Shown in pieces: positions 1 through 10,815 of a stretch of 64,000 bases of DNA. The translations under genes were made by a program, and so were the position numbers. This DNA is from Bacteroidales bacterium (GTDB taxonomy: Bacteria > Bacteroidota > Bacteroidia > Bacteroidales > UBA10428), in the NCBI GenBank assembly GCA_016933335.1, contig JAFGBD010000004.1, positions 20,019-84,018 on the forward strand, in the 5' to 3' direction. Positions within the stretch are counted from its first letter, which is position 1; the number at the start of each line of letters is the position of its first letter. Under the pieces are notes generated by a model, which saw only the letters and a list, made by a program, of their open reading frames with translations, did no database searches and had not been told where the DNA came from.

Positions 1-256
1 TGGTGGTATTATCACCTATCTCGACCGTGGTTTTTTCCCCCTTGAATTTTAAATCCTGGGGAATTGCTGAAATGACGGCGCCTGGAAAAATCTTGCAGTT
101 CTTACCGATTCTGGCACCTTCCATGATGGTAACATTTGGTCCCACCCATGTGCCTTCACCTATTTTAACATCTTTGGCGATACTGACAAAAGGTTCAATC
201 ACAACGTTGTCTGCAATGGCTGCTTCAGGGTGTACATATGAAAGTGGCTGATTCAT
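1..256 (-). CDS. lpxA: UDP-N-acetylglucosamine O-acyltransferase LpxA, N-terminal part (runs off window edge)
   Basis: Minus-strand translation from CAT at 254-256: MNQPLSYVHPEAAIADNVVIEPFVSIAKDVKIGEGTWVGPNVTIMEGARIGKNCKIFPGAVISAIPQDLKFKGEKTTVEIGDNT; left-handed beta-helix hexapeptides; directly downstream of lpxC/fabZ. The plus-strand ORF 3..251 is its shadow. Confidence 0.93.
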   Translation of the reverse strand, partial: MNQPLSYVHPEAAIADNVVIEPFVSIAKDVKIGEGTWVGPNVTIMEGARIGKNCKIFPGAVISAIPQDLKFKGEKTTVEIGDNTT

Positions 257-289
257 AGAAGTATCAAATGTGATGGTTCTTTTAAATAT

Positions 290-1690
290 CTAAACACCAG
301 GTTTTCTGGATAGCTGGGCCATGAATTCACACTCAATTGCCAGCTTGTCACCTACAAATCCCTGTCCGTAGGTTAATGCAATCCCTCTTCTCACAGGTTC
401 TTTCAGAATCATCCTGACATTTAAGGTATCGCCCGGGACCACTTTTTGTTTAAATTTAACATTCTCAATTTTCATAAAGTAGAGCACATAATTCTCAGGG
501 TCGGGCACCATGCTCATGAGCAGTATGCCTCCTACCTGTGCCATTGCTTCAATCTGCAATACTCCGGGCATAATAGGTTCTTCTGGGAAATGGCCGACAA
601 AGAAGGCCTCATTCATTGTTACATTCTTAATCCCGCAGACGGTCCAGTCATCAAGATAGGTTATTCTGTCAACCAAAAGGAAGGGAGGACGGTGAGGGAG
701 TTTCTTCATGATGTCATTGATATCACATACCGGGGGTTTGTCCGGATCATACTCAGGAGGGACGGGTTTTGAAAGTTTATGCTTAATTTCTTTTCGCAGC
801 ATCCTTGCGAATTCTGTATTGATGTAATGGCCGGGTTTGTTGGCAATGATTTTTCCTTTCAGCCTTGTTCCAACCAGTGCCAGATCGCCAATGACATCAA
901 GTAATTTATGCCTTGCGGGCTCATTATTGAAATGAAGCTCAATGTTGTTAAGAACCCCTTCCGGCTTGGCCTGAATTTTTGGCTGGTGAAACAGATCTGC
1001 CAGCCGGTCAAGCTCTTCCTGGCTCACTTTACGATCGATGATAACAATGGCATTATTCAAATCTCCACCTTTTATGAGGTTATTTTTATAAAGCAATTCC
1101 ACCTCCCGTAAAAAGACAAAAGTGCGGCAGGGGGCAATCTGTGTTTCGAATTCATCAAAGTTGTTAAGGCGGGCGAACTGGTTATCAAGTATTTTTGAGT
1201 CAAAACCAATGTGCACGTCAATGCTGAAAGTATCATCAGGATATCCTGTTATCTCCAGTCCCTTTTTTTCATCCCTGAAAGCCATCTTGTTCTTGATCTC
1301 AAAATATTTTCTTTCAGATTCCTGTTCGGCGGTTCCGGCGCTCTTTATGGCTTTCACAAATTCAATGGCGCTTCCGTCCATGATCGGGACTTCGGGTCCG
1401 TTAAGTTTAAGAAGTGCATTATCAATACCCATGGCATACAGTGATGCAAGCAGATGTTCTATTGTTGAAACCCTTACCGAGTTTTCTTCAAGGGTAGTGC
1501 CTCTTTCAGTCAAAACAACATTCTCAGCAACAGCCCGGACCGTTGGATTACCTTCGAGATCGGTTCGCTCAAAAACATAACCATGATTGTCAGGTGCAGG
1601 GTGAATCGTTAACTCAACCTTTTCACCGCTGTGAAGCCCGTTACCTTTAAGTGTAACCGGCTTTACTACGGTTCTTTGTTTTTCACTCAT
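290..1690 (-). CDS. lpxC/fabZ: Bifunctional UDP-3-O-acyl-GlcNAc deacetylase / 3-hydroxyacyl-ACP dehydratase (LpxC-FabZ fusion)
   Basis: N-terminal LpxC (VKPVTLKGNGLHSGEKVELTIHPA, STIEHLLASLYAMGIDNA) and C-terminal FabZ (IMKKLPHRPPFLLVDRI, GHFPEEPIMPGVLQIEAMAQ). Confidence 0.97.
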   Translation of the reverse strand: MSEKQRTVVKPVTLKGNGLHSGEKVELTIHPAPDNHGYVFERTDLEGNPTVRAVAENVVLTERGTTLEENSVRVSTIEHLLASLYAMGIDNALLKLNGPEVPIMDGSAIEFVKAIKSAGTAEQESERKYFEIKNKMAFRDEKKGLEITGYPDDTFSIDVHIGFDSKILDNQFARLNNFDEFETQIAPCRTFVFLREVELLYKNNLIKGGDLNNAIVIIDRKVSQEELDRLADLFHQPKIQAKPEGVLNNIELHFNNEPARHKLLDVIGDLALVGTRLKGKIIANKPGHYINTEFARMLRKEIKHKLSKPVPPEYDPDKPPVCDINDIMKKLPHRPPFLLVDRITYLDDWTVCGIKNVTMNEAFFVGHFPEEPIMPGVLQIEAMAQVGGILLMSMVPDPENYVLYFMKIENVKFKQKVVPGDTLNVRMILKEPVRRGIALTYGQGFVGDKLAIECEFMAQLSRKPGV

Positions 1691-1771
1691 CCTTTGTAAA
1701 AAATTAATTTTTAGTTAATTAATCGCGAAAGATATAAAAAAATAACCAATCGGGTAAAAAATCCTGCTATT

Positions 1772-2812
1772 TTACTTTTTCTTCTTCAGCATTTCCACCT
1801 CTTTTTCAAGTTCGTTAAATCGCCTGTATATCGATGGCAGCTGTTTTGAAACCACAAATTCGCGCTTCTTTTCTCTTGCGTTATAGGCAGGGGCACCAAG
1901 CACTATTTCTCCTTCTTTTTCAATGTTATTGGTCACGCCTGACTGGGCTCCGACAATAACTTTATCCGCTATTTTCAGGTGTCCTACAATACCTGCCTGG
2001 GCTGCAATAATACAATTCCTGCCAATCTTTGTCGATCCTGCAACACCTGCCTGGGCAACGATGACAGTATTATCACCTATTTCCACATTATGCGCGATCT
2101 GGATCAGGTTGTCAAGTTTTGCTCCCTGGCCGATGATGGTGGAACCTATGGTAGCCCTGTCAATAGTCACATTGGCACCAATTTCCACATCATCTTTTAT
2201 GATCACATTGCCGATCTGCGGTATTTTTTTATAGTTATGGTCTTCCTGGGGTGCAAATCCGAATCCGTCGCTTCCGATGATGGTCCCTGCATGTATGGTA
2301 CAGCCGGACCCAATAAGACAGTCCCGGTAAACCTTTACTCCCGGGTACAGTACGGTGTTATCTCCTATTGTAACATTATCACCAATGTATACCTGAGGGT
2401 AAAGGCTGACATTATCGCCGATTTTAACATTTTTGCCGATAAAGGTGAATGCCCCGATAAAAGCATTTTTCCCGTAAACAGAAGAAGGATCAATAAAAGC
2501 TTTGGCATCCACACCCGTATTCTTTGGAACAGATTGCACATACAGGTTCAGCAATGATGCAAAAGCCTGATAAGCATCATCAACTTTGATAAGGGTTGCA
2601 CTTATTTTATGATCAAGATGCAGGTTTTTATTTACCAGTATTATTGAAGAGCTGGTGGTATAAAGATGTTTGGTGTATTTTGGATTTGCCAGAAACGATA
2701 AGGTACCTTTTCTGCCTTCTTCAATTTTTGAAAAGTCATTTACTTTCACTTCAGGATCACCTACAATTTCCCCTCCGAGAAACTCTGAAATAGCTTTTGC
2801 TGTAAATTCCAT
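1772..2812 (-). CDS. lpxD: UDP-3-O-(3-hydroxyacyl)glucosamine N-acyltransferase LpxD
   Basis: 346 aa, hexapeptide repeats, [37 protein letters not shown] motifs; same operon. Confidence 0.96.
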   Translation of the reverse strand: MEFTAKAISEFLGGEIVGDPEVKVNDFSKIEEGRKGTLSFLANPKYTKHLYTTSSSIILVNKNLHLDHKISATLIKVDDAYQAFASLLNLYVQSVPKNTGVDAKAFIDPSSVYGKNAFIGAFTFIGKNVKIGDNVSLYPQVYIGDNVTIGDNTVLYPGVKVYRDCLIGSGCTIHAGTIIGSDGFGFAPQEDHNYKKIPQIGNVIIKDDVEIGANVTIDRATIGSTIIGQGAKLDNLIQIAHNVEIGDNTVIVAQAGVAGSTKIGRNCIIAAQAGIVGHLKIADKVIVGAQSGVTNNIEKEGEIVLGAPAYNAREKKREFVVSKQLPSIYRRFNELEKEVEMLKKKK

Positions 2813-2934
2813 AAGTTACCGAAATTTAGTGGTTACATTAAATATGTTCTGGTCTATGTTATCAAAAAACATGCTTAATAGCTGTCTTCTTGTAAAATAT
2901 CCGGAAAATTTGGGCACAAAACTAATCATTAATA

Positions 2935-4182
2935 TCAAACCCCACAATTTTTAGGGTAACATAAAAAGTACTTTTTTGCTGTTTTATACAATTCATTCAG
3001 ATTAAAGATGTCGGATGCCTCAGCAATATCCTCGATCTCACCATTATTGTACAGGATGCTTATTTTGTCATCAAACTGGCTGTAGGCTTTATTTGAGATA
3101 ACTTCGGTGTATACAATATAATGGATGTATTCTTCCGGCCAGGCATATTCACGGATGACATTTTTTCTGATCTGCGAAATGACCTTTTTCTCAAAAGGTT
3201 TCTTCTGTATCCTGATCTTTGGTAAAATTCTGTTTATCAGATTTTTTGAAAGAAGTGACAATACTACGTCATTATGTTTGCTCCAGACTTTGGCCGACAC
3301 CATCAGATCATCATCATCAAGTGAAACAAAATTTTCAATGATCAGGTCCTTACGGGCATCCATATCTGATTTTGAGATCTTATTCTTAAGGAAAAAGTCC
3401 AGCGGCGGGCTGGCGTATAAGGAGATCCCGTTCATGATGAGTTCTTTTGCACGCTGCAGCAGTTTCATAAGTAAAAATTCTGCCGCTATTACGGTCTTGT
3501 GAAAATAAACCTGCCAGTACATCAGTCTGCGGGCAACAAGAAATTTTTCAATGGAATAAATACCTTTGGCTTCAATCACCAGCTGATCATTTACAACATC
3601 CAGCATTTTTATGATCCTGTCAGATCCGATGACTCCTTCTGTCACACCGGTAAAAAAGCTGTCTCTCCTGAGGTAATCGAGCCTGTCCATATCAAGCTGG
3701 CTTGAAACCAGCTGGTGCAGGAATTTTTTACTGTACCTGTTATTAAATATGCTCAGTGCAAGTTCCAGTTTCCCCTTATACTCTGTATTCAGTTTCTGCA
3801 TGAGTAATGCTGAGAGGTCTTCATGATTTATCTGGGGAATGATGCTTTCTTCCAGCGCATGAGAAAAAGGGCCGTGACCAACATCATGAAGCAGTATTGC
3901 AGCAAGAACTGCCTCGGCTTCCTCATCTGTGATATCATGTTTTTTGAGCCGCAGATTATGAATGGCCTGATCCATCAGGTATACAGCACCAAGCGCATGC
4001 TGAAAACGTGTATGGGTGGCACCGGGATAAACATAATAGGTAAGACCCAGCTGCTTGATTCGTCTCAACCGCTGTACGACAGGGTGTTCAATCAGCTCAT
4101 AAATGAACCGGGATGGAATTTTAATAAAACCGTAAATCGGGTCATTGATGATTTTTGCCTTGTAAATTTTTTGAGCGTTCAC
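2935..4182 (-). CDS. HD-superfamily phosphohydrolase (dNTPase/SAMHD1-like)
   Basis: HTRFQHALGAVYL, LLHDVGHGPFSHALE, QLDMDRLDYLRRDSFFTGV motifs. Confidence 0.9.
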   Translation of the reverse strand: MNAQKIYKAKIINDPIYGFIKIPSRFIYELIEHPVVQRLRRIKQLGLTYYVYPGATHTRFQHALGAVYLMDQAIHNLRLKKHDITDEEAEAVLAAILLHDVGHGPFSHALEESIIPQINHEDLSALLMQKLNTEYKGKLELALSIFNNRYSKKFLHQLVSSQLDMDRLDYLRRDSFFTGVTEGVIGSDRIIKMLDVVNDQLVIEAKGIYSIEKFLVARRLMYWQVYFHKTVIAAEFLLMKLLQRAKELIMNGISLYASPPLDFFLKNKISKSDMDARKDLIIENFVSLDDDDLMVSAKVWSKHNDVVLSLLSKNLINRILPKIRIQKKPFEKKVISQIRKNVIREYAWPEEYIHYIVYTEVISNKAYSQFDDKISILYNNGEIEDIAEASDIFNLNELYKTAKKYFLCYPKNCGV

Positions 4183-4308
4183 TCAGTAAAGGATTAGTTC
4201 AGCGGATATTTCACCACAAATTAAGATACATTATTGATAAAATACCAATGTAAGGGTAAATTTAAATAATTTATAGCCAGGTTATTTTTTTCTTTAAAGT
4301 ATTATTTA

Positions 4309-4316
4309 TAGCTTTG
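4309..4316 (+). promoter_or_regulatory. Predicted Bacteroidota -7 element (TAGCTTTG, consensus TAnnTTTG) for rimP-nusA-infB
   Basis: TAnnTTTG match about 65 bp upstream of the rimP ATG; the -33 region is only T-rich. Confidence 0.45.
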
Positions 4317-4335
4317 CACCCGAAAGAATGAGCAG

Positions 4336-4360
4336 ATAGGGGACCTTAGTCCCCTATTTT
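4336..4360 (+). terminator. Terminator/attenuator-like hairpin in the rimP leader
   Basis: ATAGGGGAC-CTTA-GTCCCCTAT perfect 9-bp stem with 4-nt loop followed by TTT, just upstream of rimP. Confidence 0.6.
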
Positions 4361-4376
4361 GTTAACCGGATTTCAT

Positions 4377-4841
4377 ATGATATCTGCAGACAGGATAAGA
4401 AAATGTATCGGGGAAGAGCTTGAGAGGAATGGTCTTTTTCTGATTGACCTCACGGTAAGCAGCTCAAATAAAATCAAGGTCGTTATCGACAGCATGAAGG
4501 GGATAACCATTGATGAATGTGCGCAGATAAGCCGGATGATCGAAAATAAGTTTAACAGGGATGAGGAGGACTATGATCTTGAAGTTACCTCTCCCGGACT
4601 TGACAGTCCCCTTGTTTTGCCTGTGCAGTATTTAAAGAATACAGGAAGACAGGTTGAAGTGCTGACAACAGACAATCAAAGAATCAGAGGAACACTGAGA
4701 TATGCCGGTGAAGAAAAAATTGAGGTCGAAACCGAAACCAAAAAAAAGATAAAAGGTAAAAAGAAAAAGGAGATCATTGTCAGTAGGTTTTCTTTCAGCT
4801 TCGATGAGATCAGGTCGGCTAAGGTTTTAGTAACATTTTAA
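4377..4841 (+). CDS. rimP: Ribosome maturation factor RimP
   Basis: First ATG at 4377 (the TTG at 4359 is a less likely start); DLEVTSPGLDSPL motif; precedes nusA. Confidence 0.92.
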   Translation: MISADRIRKCIGEELERNGLFLIDLTVSSSNKIKVVIDSMKGITIDECAQISRMIENKFNRDEEDYDLEVTSPGLDSPLVLPVQYLKNTGRQVEVLTTDNQRIRGTLRYAGEEKIEVETETKKKIKGKKKKEIIVSRFSFSFDEIRSAKVLVTF

Positions 4842-4853
4842 TATAATAACAGA

Positions 4854-6092
4854 ATGGAAAACATTAATCTGATTGAAACATTCTCGGAATTCAAAGATCT
4901 CAAGAATATCGACAGGACTACCATGATGAATGTTATTGAGGATGTGTTCAGAAATATGTTAATAAAAATGTATGGTACTGCAGATAATTTTGATATTATT
5001 ATTAACATAGATAAAGGTGATTTTGAGATATGGAGAAACAGGGAAGTTGTCGAAGACAAAGAAGTTGAAGATCCTAACCTGCAGATTTCTTTATCCGAGG
5101 CGAAGAAGATTGACAGTGATTATGAAATCGGAGAAGATGTAACTGATGAGGTGAAGCTGGCCGATTTCGGAAGAAGGTCGATTCTTGCTTTACGACAGAA
5201 CCTTACTGCACGTATTCTGGACCTGGAAAAGAATAATGTTTATCTCAAATACCGTGACCGTATCGGTGATATTGTTACCGGTGAGGTATACCAGGTGTGG
5301 AAACGTGAGATTCTCGTGCTGGATGAAGAAGGCAACGAGCTGATCCTGCCCAAGACTGAACAGATACCTTCGGATTATTTCAGGAAAGGAGATACCATAA
5401 GGGCGGTTGTCATCAAAGTCGAAATGAGGAATAATAACCCTCTGATTGTCTTAAGCAGGACGTCACCTGTGTTTCTTGAACGGCTTTTTGAGCTTGAGGT
5501 GCCTGAAATATTTGACGGACTTATCACAATAAAGAAGATTGTGCGTGTTCCGGGCGAAAGGGCAAAGGTAGCGGTTGAATCGTATGATGAGCGTGTTGAT
5601 CCTGTCGGGGCATGTGTTGGTATGAAAGGTTCGAGAATTCATGGCATTGTCAGGGAATTGAAAAACGAGAATATTGATGTCATAAACTATACCACTAATC
5701 TTCAGTTATATATAACAAGGGCATTAAGCCCGGCAAAGATATCAAGTATTAAACTCGACCAGGAGCACAAACGGGCAGAAGTTTATCTGAAACCGACCGA
5801 GGTATCGCTGGCCATAGGCAAGGGAGGATTAAATATCAAGCTGGCAAGCCAGCTTACAGGTTACGAAATTGATGTTTTCAGGGAGACTGATACAGCGGAT
5901 GAGGAAGATGTCAGTCTGGAAGAGTTTGCCGATGAAATCGAAGGATGGATCATCGATGAACTGAGAGCAATAGGCTGTGACACGGCAAAAAGTGTTCTTG
6001 ATCTGAGTGTTGAAGATCTGGTGAAAAGAACTGATTTGGAAGAAGAGACGATCAAAGAGATCATTAAAATTTTACAGTCTGAATTTGAATAA
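4854..6092 (+). CDS. nusA: Transcription termination/antitermination factor NusA
   Basis: S1 and KH domains: RVPGERAKVAVESYDERVDPVGACVGMKGSRI, AIGKGGLNIKLASQLTGYEIDV. Confidence 0.97.
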   Translation: MENINLIETFSEFKDLKNIDRTTMMNVIEDVFRNMLIKMYGTADNFDIIINIDKGDFEIWRNREVVEDKEVEDPNLQISLSEAKKIDSDYEIGEDVTDEVKLADFGRRSILALRQNLTARILDLEKNNVYLKYRDRIGDIVTGEVYQVWKREILVLDEEGNELILPKTEQIPSDYFRKGDTIRAVVIKVEMRNNNPLIVLSRTSPVFLERLFELEVPEIFDGLITIKKIVRVPGERAKVAVESYDERVDPVGACVGMKGSRIHGIVRELKNENIDVINYTTNLQLYITRALSPAKISSIKLDQEHKRAEVYLKPTEVSLAIGKGGLNIKLASQLTGYEIDVFRETDTADEEDVSLEEFADEIEGWIIDELRAIGCDTAKSVLDLSVEDLVKRTDLEEETIKEIIKILQSEFE

Positions 6093-6146
6093 ATTAAGCT
6101 ATAAATTATAAATTAGCCGATTTAGAGAATAACTATTTTGTTGTAT

Positions 6147-9095
6147 ATGTCAGAAATCAAGGCAACCAGGTTGAGTAAAATAGCGAGGGAGTTGAATGTC
6201 GGTATTTCAACAATTGTCGATTTTCTTCATAAAAAGGGAATCAAGATTGATGTTAATCCGAACACCAAGGTTACACCTGAACAATACGATCTGTTGTTAC
6301 AGGAGTACAGCAATGATTTGTCTGTCAAGAAAGAATCAGAAAGACTTAACCTGAAGCATCTCAAGGAAAAGCAGGAGACAATTACACTGAACGATCTCAG
6401 GGAGGAGTATGAAGGTGAGGGGCAGGATTTTGACGAGGTATTGATTAAAGATTCAAGTGCTTCTTCCGGTGCTTTTGAAACAGAAACCGAAAAAGAGATT
6501 GAAAATAGAGACAGGATTAAGCTCAATATTATTGGTAAAATAAGCATTGATAAAAAGGATAAGAAAGAAGAGAAGCCTGCAGAGGAGCATCCTGAAGAGC
6601 ATGAAAAGGAAGAAAGACCCGGGGTTGAAGATAAGGCGGGAACAAAGGCCGCAAAACCCGGTAAAGAAGAAGACACAGATGTAGAAGCACAAAGTGAAAA
6701 AGAGGCTGAAGAGGTTGATTTGCAGGAAGAGGAAGAACCTGAATTTCTCAAGAGAGAGAAAAAAGAATTTGAGGTTAAGGTTCTTGGGAAGATTGACCTG
6801 GAATCAATGAATCAGCGTACCAGGCCTCCCCGTAAAACAAAAGAGCAAAAAGAAACAGAGAGGAAGGAAAGAATAGCTGCCAAACTCAGGGAGCAGGAAG
6901 AAGCAAAAACAACTCCAAAGAAGAAAGCCGGGGAAGCTGAGGAGAAGGGTGAGGTCAAGGAGAAAACAGGGGAAGAGATCACAAAAACTGATGAAGAAAT
7001 AGTATCTTCCGGTGATGAAATCCCGGTATCAGAAAAAGAAGATATTGGTTTATCTGATTTAAAGAAGAAAAGAAAAAGAATAAGAAAGGATAAGGAAAGG
7101 GTAAAATTTGACGAGAACCGTCTGGAAAAGAAGACTGAAGAAAAAGGGGATAAATTCAAAAAGAAAAAAATCAGGAAAGGATATAAGTTTGAGATCAGCG
7201 ATGATGAAGTAGACCGACAGATAAAAGATACCATGTCGCGGCTGGCTCCGAAAGGTAAATCAAAAGGTTCTAAATACCGGCGTGAAAAACGTGATCTCGC
7301 CAGCCAGAAACAGCAGGCTGAGGAAGAAATGCGCCAGCAGCAGAAAAACATCATCAAGGTAACCGAATTTGTTTCTGTAAGCGAGCTGGCCAATATGATG
7401 AATGTTCAGGCAACAGAAGTTATTGCCACCTGCATGAATATGGGACTTTTTGTATCCATCAACCAGAGGCTTGATGCAGAAACGATGGCTCTTGTAGCTG
7501 ATGAATTCAATTATAAAGTCGAATTCGTGAGTGTCGAGCTTCAGGAGTCTATCAGGGAAGAGGCAGATGCAGAAGAAGATCTGCAGCTGCGTCCGCCTAT
7601 TGTCACGGTAATGGGGCATGTTGATCACGGTAAAACAAAGCTTCTGGACCATATCCGCAAAACCAATGTTATTGCCGGTGAAGCAGGGGGCATTACACAG
7701 CATATCGGTGCATACAATGTCCAATTATCAGATGACAGGCAGATTACTTTCCTGGATACTCCGGGGCATGAGGCCTTCACGGCTATGAGAGCCCGCGGAG
7801 CCCAGATAACAGATGTTGCCATCATCGTGGTTGCCGCTGATGATGGCGTGATGCCCCAGACCGTTGAAGCCATCAACCACGCCCAGGCAGCCGGCGTACC
7901 CATGGTTTTTGCCATCAATAAAATCGACAAACCCGAAGCTAATCCTGAAAAGATAAAGGAAGAGCTGGCAAAAATGAATATCCTGGTGGAGGATTGGGGA
8001 GGTAAATACCAGTCACAGGAAATATCGGCCAAAAGCGGGATAAACATTGAAGAGCTTCTGGAAAAAGTGCTTCTTGAAGCAGAGCTTCTGGAGCTGAAAT
8101 CAAATCCCGGCAAGAAAGCTGTTGGTGCTGTCATTGAATCTTCGCTGGATAAGGGGCGCGGATATGTTGCCACAGTTCTTGTGCAGGCAGGCACATTGAG
8201 AATCGGAGATATCGTTCTGGCAGGGACACATACCGGCAGGGTAAAGGCAATGTTCAATGAGAGGGGGAAAAAAATCACCGAAGCCGGACCTTCTACTCCT
8301 GCCATGATTCTCGGACTGGACGGAGCACCTCAGGCCGGAGATAAGTTCAATGTGATGGATAACGACCGTGAGGCTAAGGATATTGCCACAAAGAGAAATC
8401 TGTTACAGCGTGAACAGGGATTAAGGTCGCAAAAACACATTACACTTGATGAAATTGGCAGAAGAATAGCCATCGGAAATTTCCAGGAACTGAATATTAT
8501 TGTAAAGGGCGATGTTGACGGTTCAGTCGAAGCGCTGTCAGATTCTCTGATAAAACTATCCAATGATGAGATACAGGTGAATATCATTCACAAGGCAGTT
8601 GGTCAGATATCCGAAGGTGATGTATTGCTTGCTGCAGCTTCAAATGCCATCATTGTCGGGTTTCAGGTTCGTCCGTCGATGCAGGCAAGAAGACTGGCCG
8701 AAAAAGAAGAAATTGAAATCAGGCTTTATTCGGTAATCTATGATGCCATCAATGAAGTGAAATCAGCTATGGAAGGTATGTTATCACCTGAAATCAAAGA
8801 AGAGATCATTGCCACGCTGGAAGTGCTGGAGACTTTTAAAATTACAAAAGTCGGGACCATTGCCGGTTGTATGGTAAAGGAGGGGAGGATCAAACGTGAT
8901 ACCAGGGTGAGGGTCATCCGGGAAGGGATCGTTGTTTATACCGGAGAGCTGGGCTCTCTCAAGAGGTTCAAGGACGATGTGAAGGAAGTGGCAAGCGGAC
9001 TGGAATGCGGGCTGAATGTGGAGAATTTTAATGATATCAAGAAAGGAGACATCATTGAAGGCTATGATATCAGAGAAATCAAGAAAAAACTATAA
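6147..9095 (+). CDS. infB: Translation initiation factor IF-2
   Basis: GTPase motifs [47 protein letters not shown]; long charged N-terminal linker. ATG at 6147 preferred over TTG at 6138. Confidence 0.97.
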   Translation: MSEIKATRLSKIARELNVGISTIVDFLHKKGIKIDVNPNTKVTPEQYDLLLQEYSNDLSVKKESERLNLKHLKEKQETITLNDLREEYEGEGQDFDEVLIKDSSASSGAFETETEKEIENRDRIKLNIIGKISIDKKDKKEEKPAEEHPEEHEKEERPGVEDKAGTKAAKPGKEEDTDVEAQSEKEAEEVDLQEEEEPEFLKREKKEFEVKVLGKIDLESMNQRTRPPRKTKEQKETERKERIAAKLREQEEAKTTPKKKAGEAEEKGEVKEKTGEEITKTDEEIVSSGDEIPVSEKEDIGLSDLKKKRKRIRKDKERVKFDENRLEKKTEEKGDKFKKKKIRKGYKFEISDDEVDRQIKDTMSRLAPKGKSKGSKYRREKRDLASQKQQAEEEMRQQQKNIIKVTEFVSVSELANMMNVQATEVIATCMNMGLFVSINQRLDAETMALVADEFNYKVEFVSVELQESIREEADAEEDLQLRPPIVTVMGHVDHGKTKLLDHIRKTNVIAGEAGGITQHIGAYNVQLSDDRQITFLDTPGHEAFTAMRARGAQITDVAIIVVAADDGVMPQTVEAINHAQAAGVPMVFAINKIDKPEANPEKIKEELAKMNILVEDWGGKYQSQEISAKSGINIEELLEKVLLEAELLELKSNPGKKAVGAVIESSLDKGRGYVATVLVQAGTLRIGDIVLAGTHTGRVKAMFNERGKKITEAGPSTPAMILGLDGAPQAGDKFNVMDNDREAKDIATKRNLLQREQGLRSQKHITLDEIGRRIAIGNFQELNIIVKGDVDGSVEALSDSLIKLSNDEIQVNIIHKAVGQISEGDVLLAAASNAIIVGFQVRPSMQARRLAEKEEIEIRLYSVIYDAINEVKSAMEGMLSPEIKEEIIATLEVLETFKITKVGTIAGCMVKEGRIKRDTRVRVIREGIVVYTGELGSLKRFKDDVKEVASGLECGLNVENFNDIKKGDIIEGYDIREIKKKL

Positions 9096-9180
9096 AATCC
9101 CGGCATCTTATCTGTGAAACTCAAATTATAAAAGTGCACTGCACTGAAATTTGAAAGCCGAACATCATTTTTTCCCTGGT

Positions 9181-10107
9181 ATGGTGCATGGAAAATATTC
9201 AGGTTTAATCAAAGCCGAAGCACGCCGTCTTGGTTTCGACAATTGTGGTATCTCCGGGGCGGAATATCTCTCCGGGCATGCATCGCATCTGAAGATATGG
9301 CTTGAAAAAGGATTACACGGGGAGATGGATTATATGGCCGGGCATTTTGAGGAGCGGCTCGATCCTGAAAAACTCGTCAGGAATACCAGGTCAGTTATAA
9401 CAGTCATAGCCGGTTACAATACCAACCTGAAACAGGAAGACAGTTCAGCCCCTGTCATTTCAAGATATGCATTCGGAAGAGACTACCACAAGGTTATCAG
9501 AAAAAAGCTGAAACAACTGCTTGACTACATTCAAAGAGAGATCCAACAGGCCAGCGGAAGGGTATTTGTAGATTCAGCGCCCGTACTTGAACGCGCCTGG
9601 GCTGTAAAGGCCGGACTGGGCTGGATTGGTAAGAACTCAAACCTTATCTCACCGGAATCCGGGTCTTTTGTTTTCATTGGTACTGTTTTCATTGATCTTG
9701 AACTGGAAGCCGATTCACCGGTGAGAGACATGTGCGGCAGCTGTACGAAATGTATCGATGCATGTCCGACACAGGCTATTATCAGACCTAAAGTGATAAA
9801 CAGCAACAGGTGCATTTCTTATTTAACGATTGAATACAAGGGACAACTGCCTGAAAACCTGCGGGAAAAATTTCATAACAGGATTTTCGGTTGTGATATC
9901 TGCCAGGAGGTCTGTCCCTGGAACAGGAAGGCTCCCCTGCACAGAACGGAAGATTTTATGCCCTCAAAGGAGCTGCTGGAAATGAAACGCAGTGATTGGA
10001 TCACACTTGATGAAAAAAAGTTCAACCGGCTTTTTGAAGGTTCTGCAGTAAAAAGAGCCGGGTTTGAAGGATTAAAAAGAAATATCCGTTTTGTGTTAAG
10101 CTCTTAA
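9181..10107 (+). CDS. queG: Epoxyqueuosine reductase QueG
   Basis: CGSCTKCIDACPTQAI and CDICQEVCPWN 4Fe-4S motifs, GRDYHKVIRKKL, AGLGWIGKNSNLIS. ORF may extend to TTG at 9151. Confidence 0.93.
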   Translation: MVHGKYSGLIKAEARRLGFDNCGISGAEYLSGHASHLKIWLEKGLHGEMDYMAGHFEERLDPEKLVRNTRSVITVIAGYNTNLKQEDSSAPVISRYAFGRDYHKVIRKKLKQLLDYIQREIQQASGRVFVDSAPVLERAWAVKAGLGWIGKNSNLISPESGSFVFIGTVFIDLELEADSPVRDMCGSCTKCIDACPTQAIIRPKVINSNRCISYLTIEYKGQLPENLREKFHNRIFGCDICQEVCPWNRKAPLHRTEDFMPSKELLEMKRSDWITLDEKKFNRLFEGSAVKRAGFEGLKRNIRFVLSS

Positions 10108-10186
10108 GCTGGCTTAAGCTCCTTAAGCTCTTCCGGATTTCAAATCCGAAAAAGCAATATACAATATCTGGGCAATAAACCATATA

Positions 10187-10212
10187 TGGCGCAAGGCTCC
10201 AGCCTTGTGCCA
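10187..10212. repeat. REP-like palindrome (TGGCGCAAGGCT-CC-AGCCTTGTGCCA)
   Basis: 12-bp arms with one G/A difference (G-U pair), 2-nt centre, in the queG-yjbQ intergenic region. Confidence 0.45.
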
Positions 10213-10223
10213 GAACCATTATC

Positions 10224-10631
10224 CTAATCACTTTTAAAAACCGTTACAACAATCTTTCTGGCAGACCTGGGACCGTCGAACTCACAAAGAAATATGTTCT
10301 GCCATCTTGATAATCCCAGGTTTCCGTCAATAACAGGAATGGTTTCACCCGGCCCCACGATCCCGGCTTTCAGATGGGCATCGCCATTATCATCCTGGTG
10401 ATCGTGTTCCCACACACCATGCGGGATGAGTTTTTTCAGAAGGTTTATCACATCATTCTGCACTGATTCATCCCAGTTTTCCTGAATCATGATGGCTGCT
10501 GTGGCTCCCTGGACATAAACATTTACAAAGCCTGTCTTAACCCCGCTGGAACTGACAACAGCCCTCACTTCCCCGGTTATATCATACAAACCGTTATGTT
10601 TGCCGGTGCTTACTTGAATTATTTTTTGCAT
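10224..10631 (-). CDS. YjbQ/UPF0047 family protein (secondary thiamine-phosphate synthase)
   Basis: MQKIIQVSTGKHNGLYDITGEV... WQNIFLCEFDGPRSARKIVVTV; internal ATG at 10631 preferred over 10685. Confidence 0.85.
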   Translation of the reverse strand: MQKIIQVSTGKHNGLYDITGEVRAVVSSSGVKTGFVNVYVQGATAAIMIQENWDESVQNDVINLLKKLIPHGVWEHDHQDDNGDAHLKAGIVGPGETIPVIDGNLGLSRWQNIFLCEFDGPRSARKIVVTVFKSD

Positions 10632-10815
10632 TTTAGTATCTTTATAAAGCGCTCTGAATACCTTTTTGGCAAATTTATAATACAATCAATAATTGAAACC
10701 GGTTTGGCGGAATTAAATGCACAGAAAAGAAAGATACAGAAGAGATAATACCGGATATAGCGGAATGGCAAGAAAATATTTACGGCAGGCCGGGTTCAGT
10801 AATTAATATTCTTGA

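Noticed and set aside
1122-1580. 152-aa plus-strand ORF opposite lpxC/fabZ
   Set aside because: Antisense shadow; no domain, and the opposite strand is an unambiguous conserved gene.
6227-8305. Long minus-strand ORFs (174, 193, 154 and 226 aa) opposite infB
   Set aside because: Antisense shadows of a Glu/Lys-rich and GTPase coding region; Ser/Phe/Leu-rich composition.
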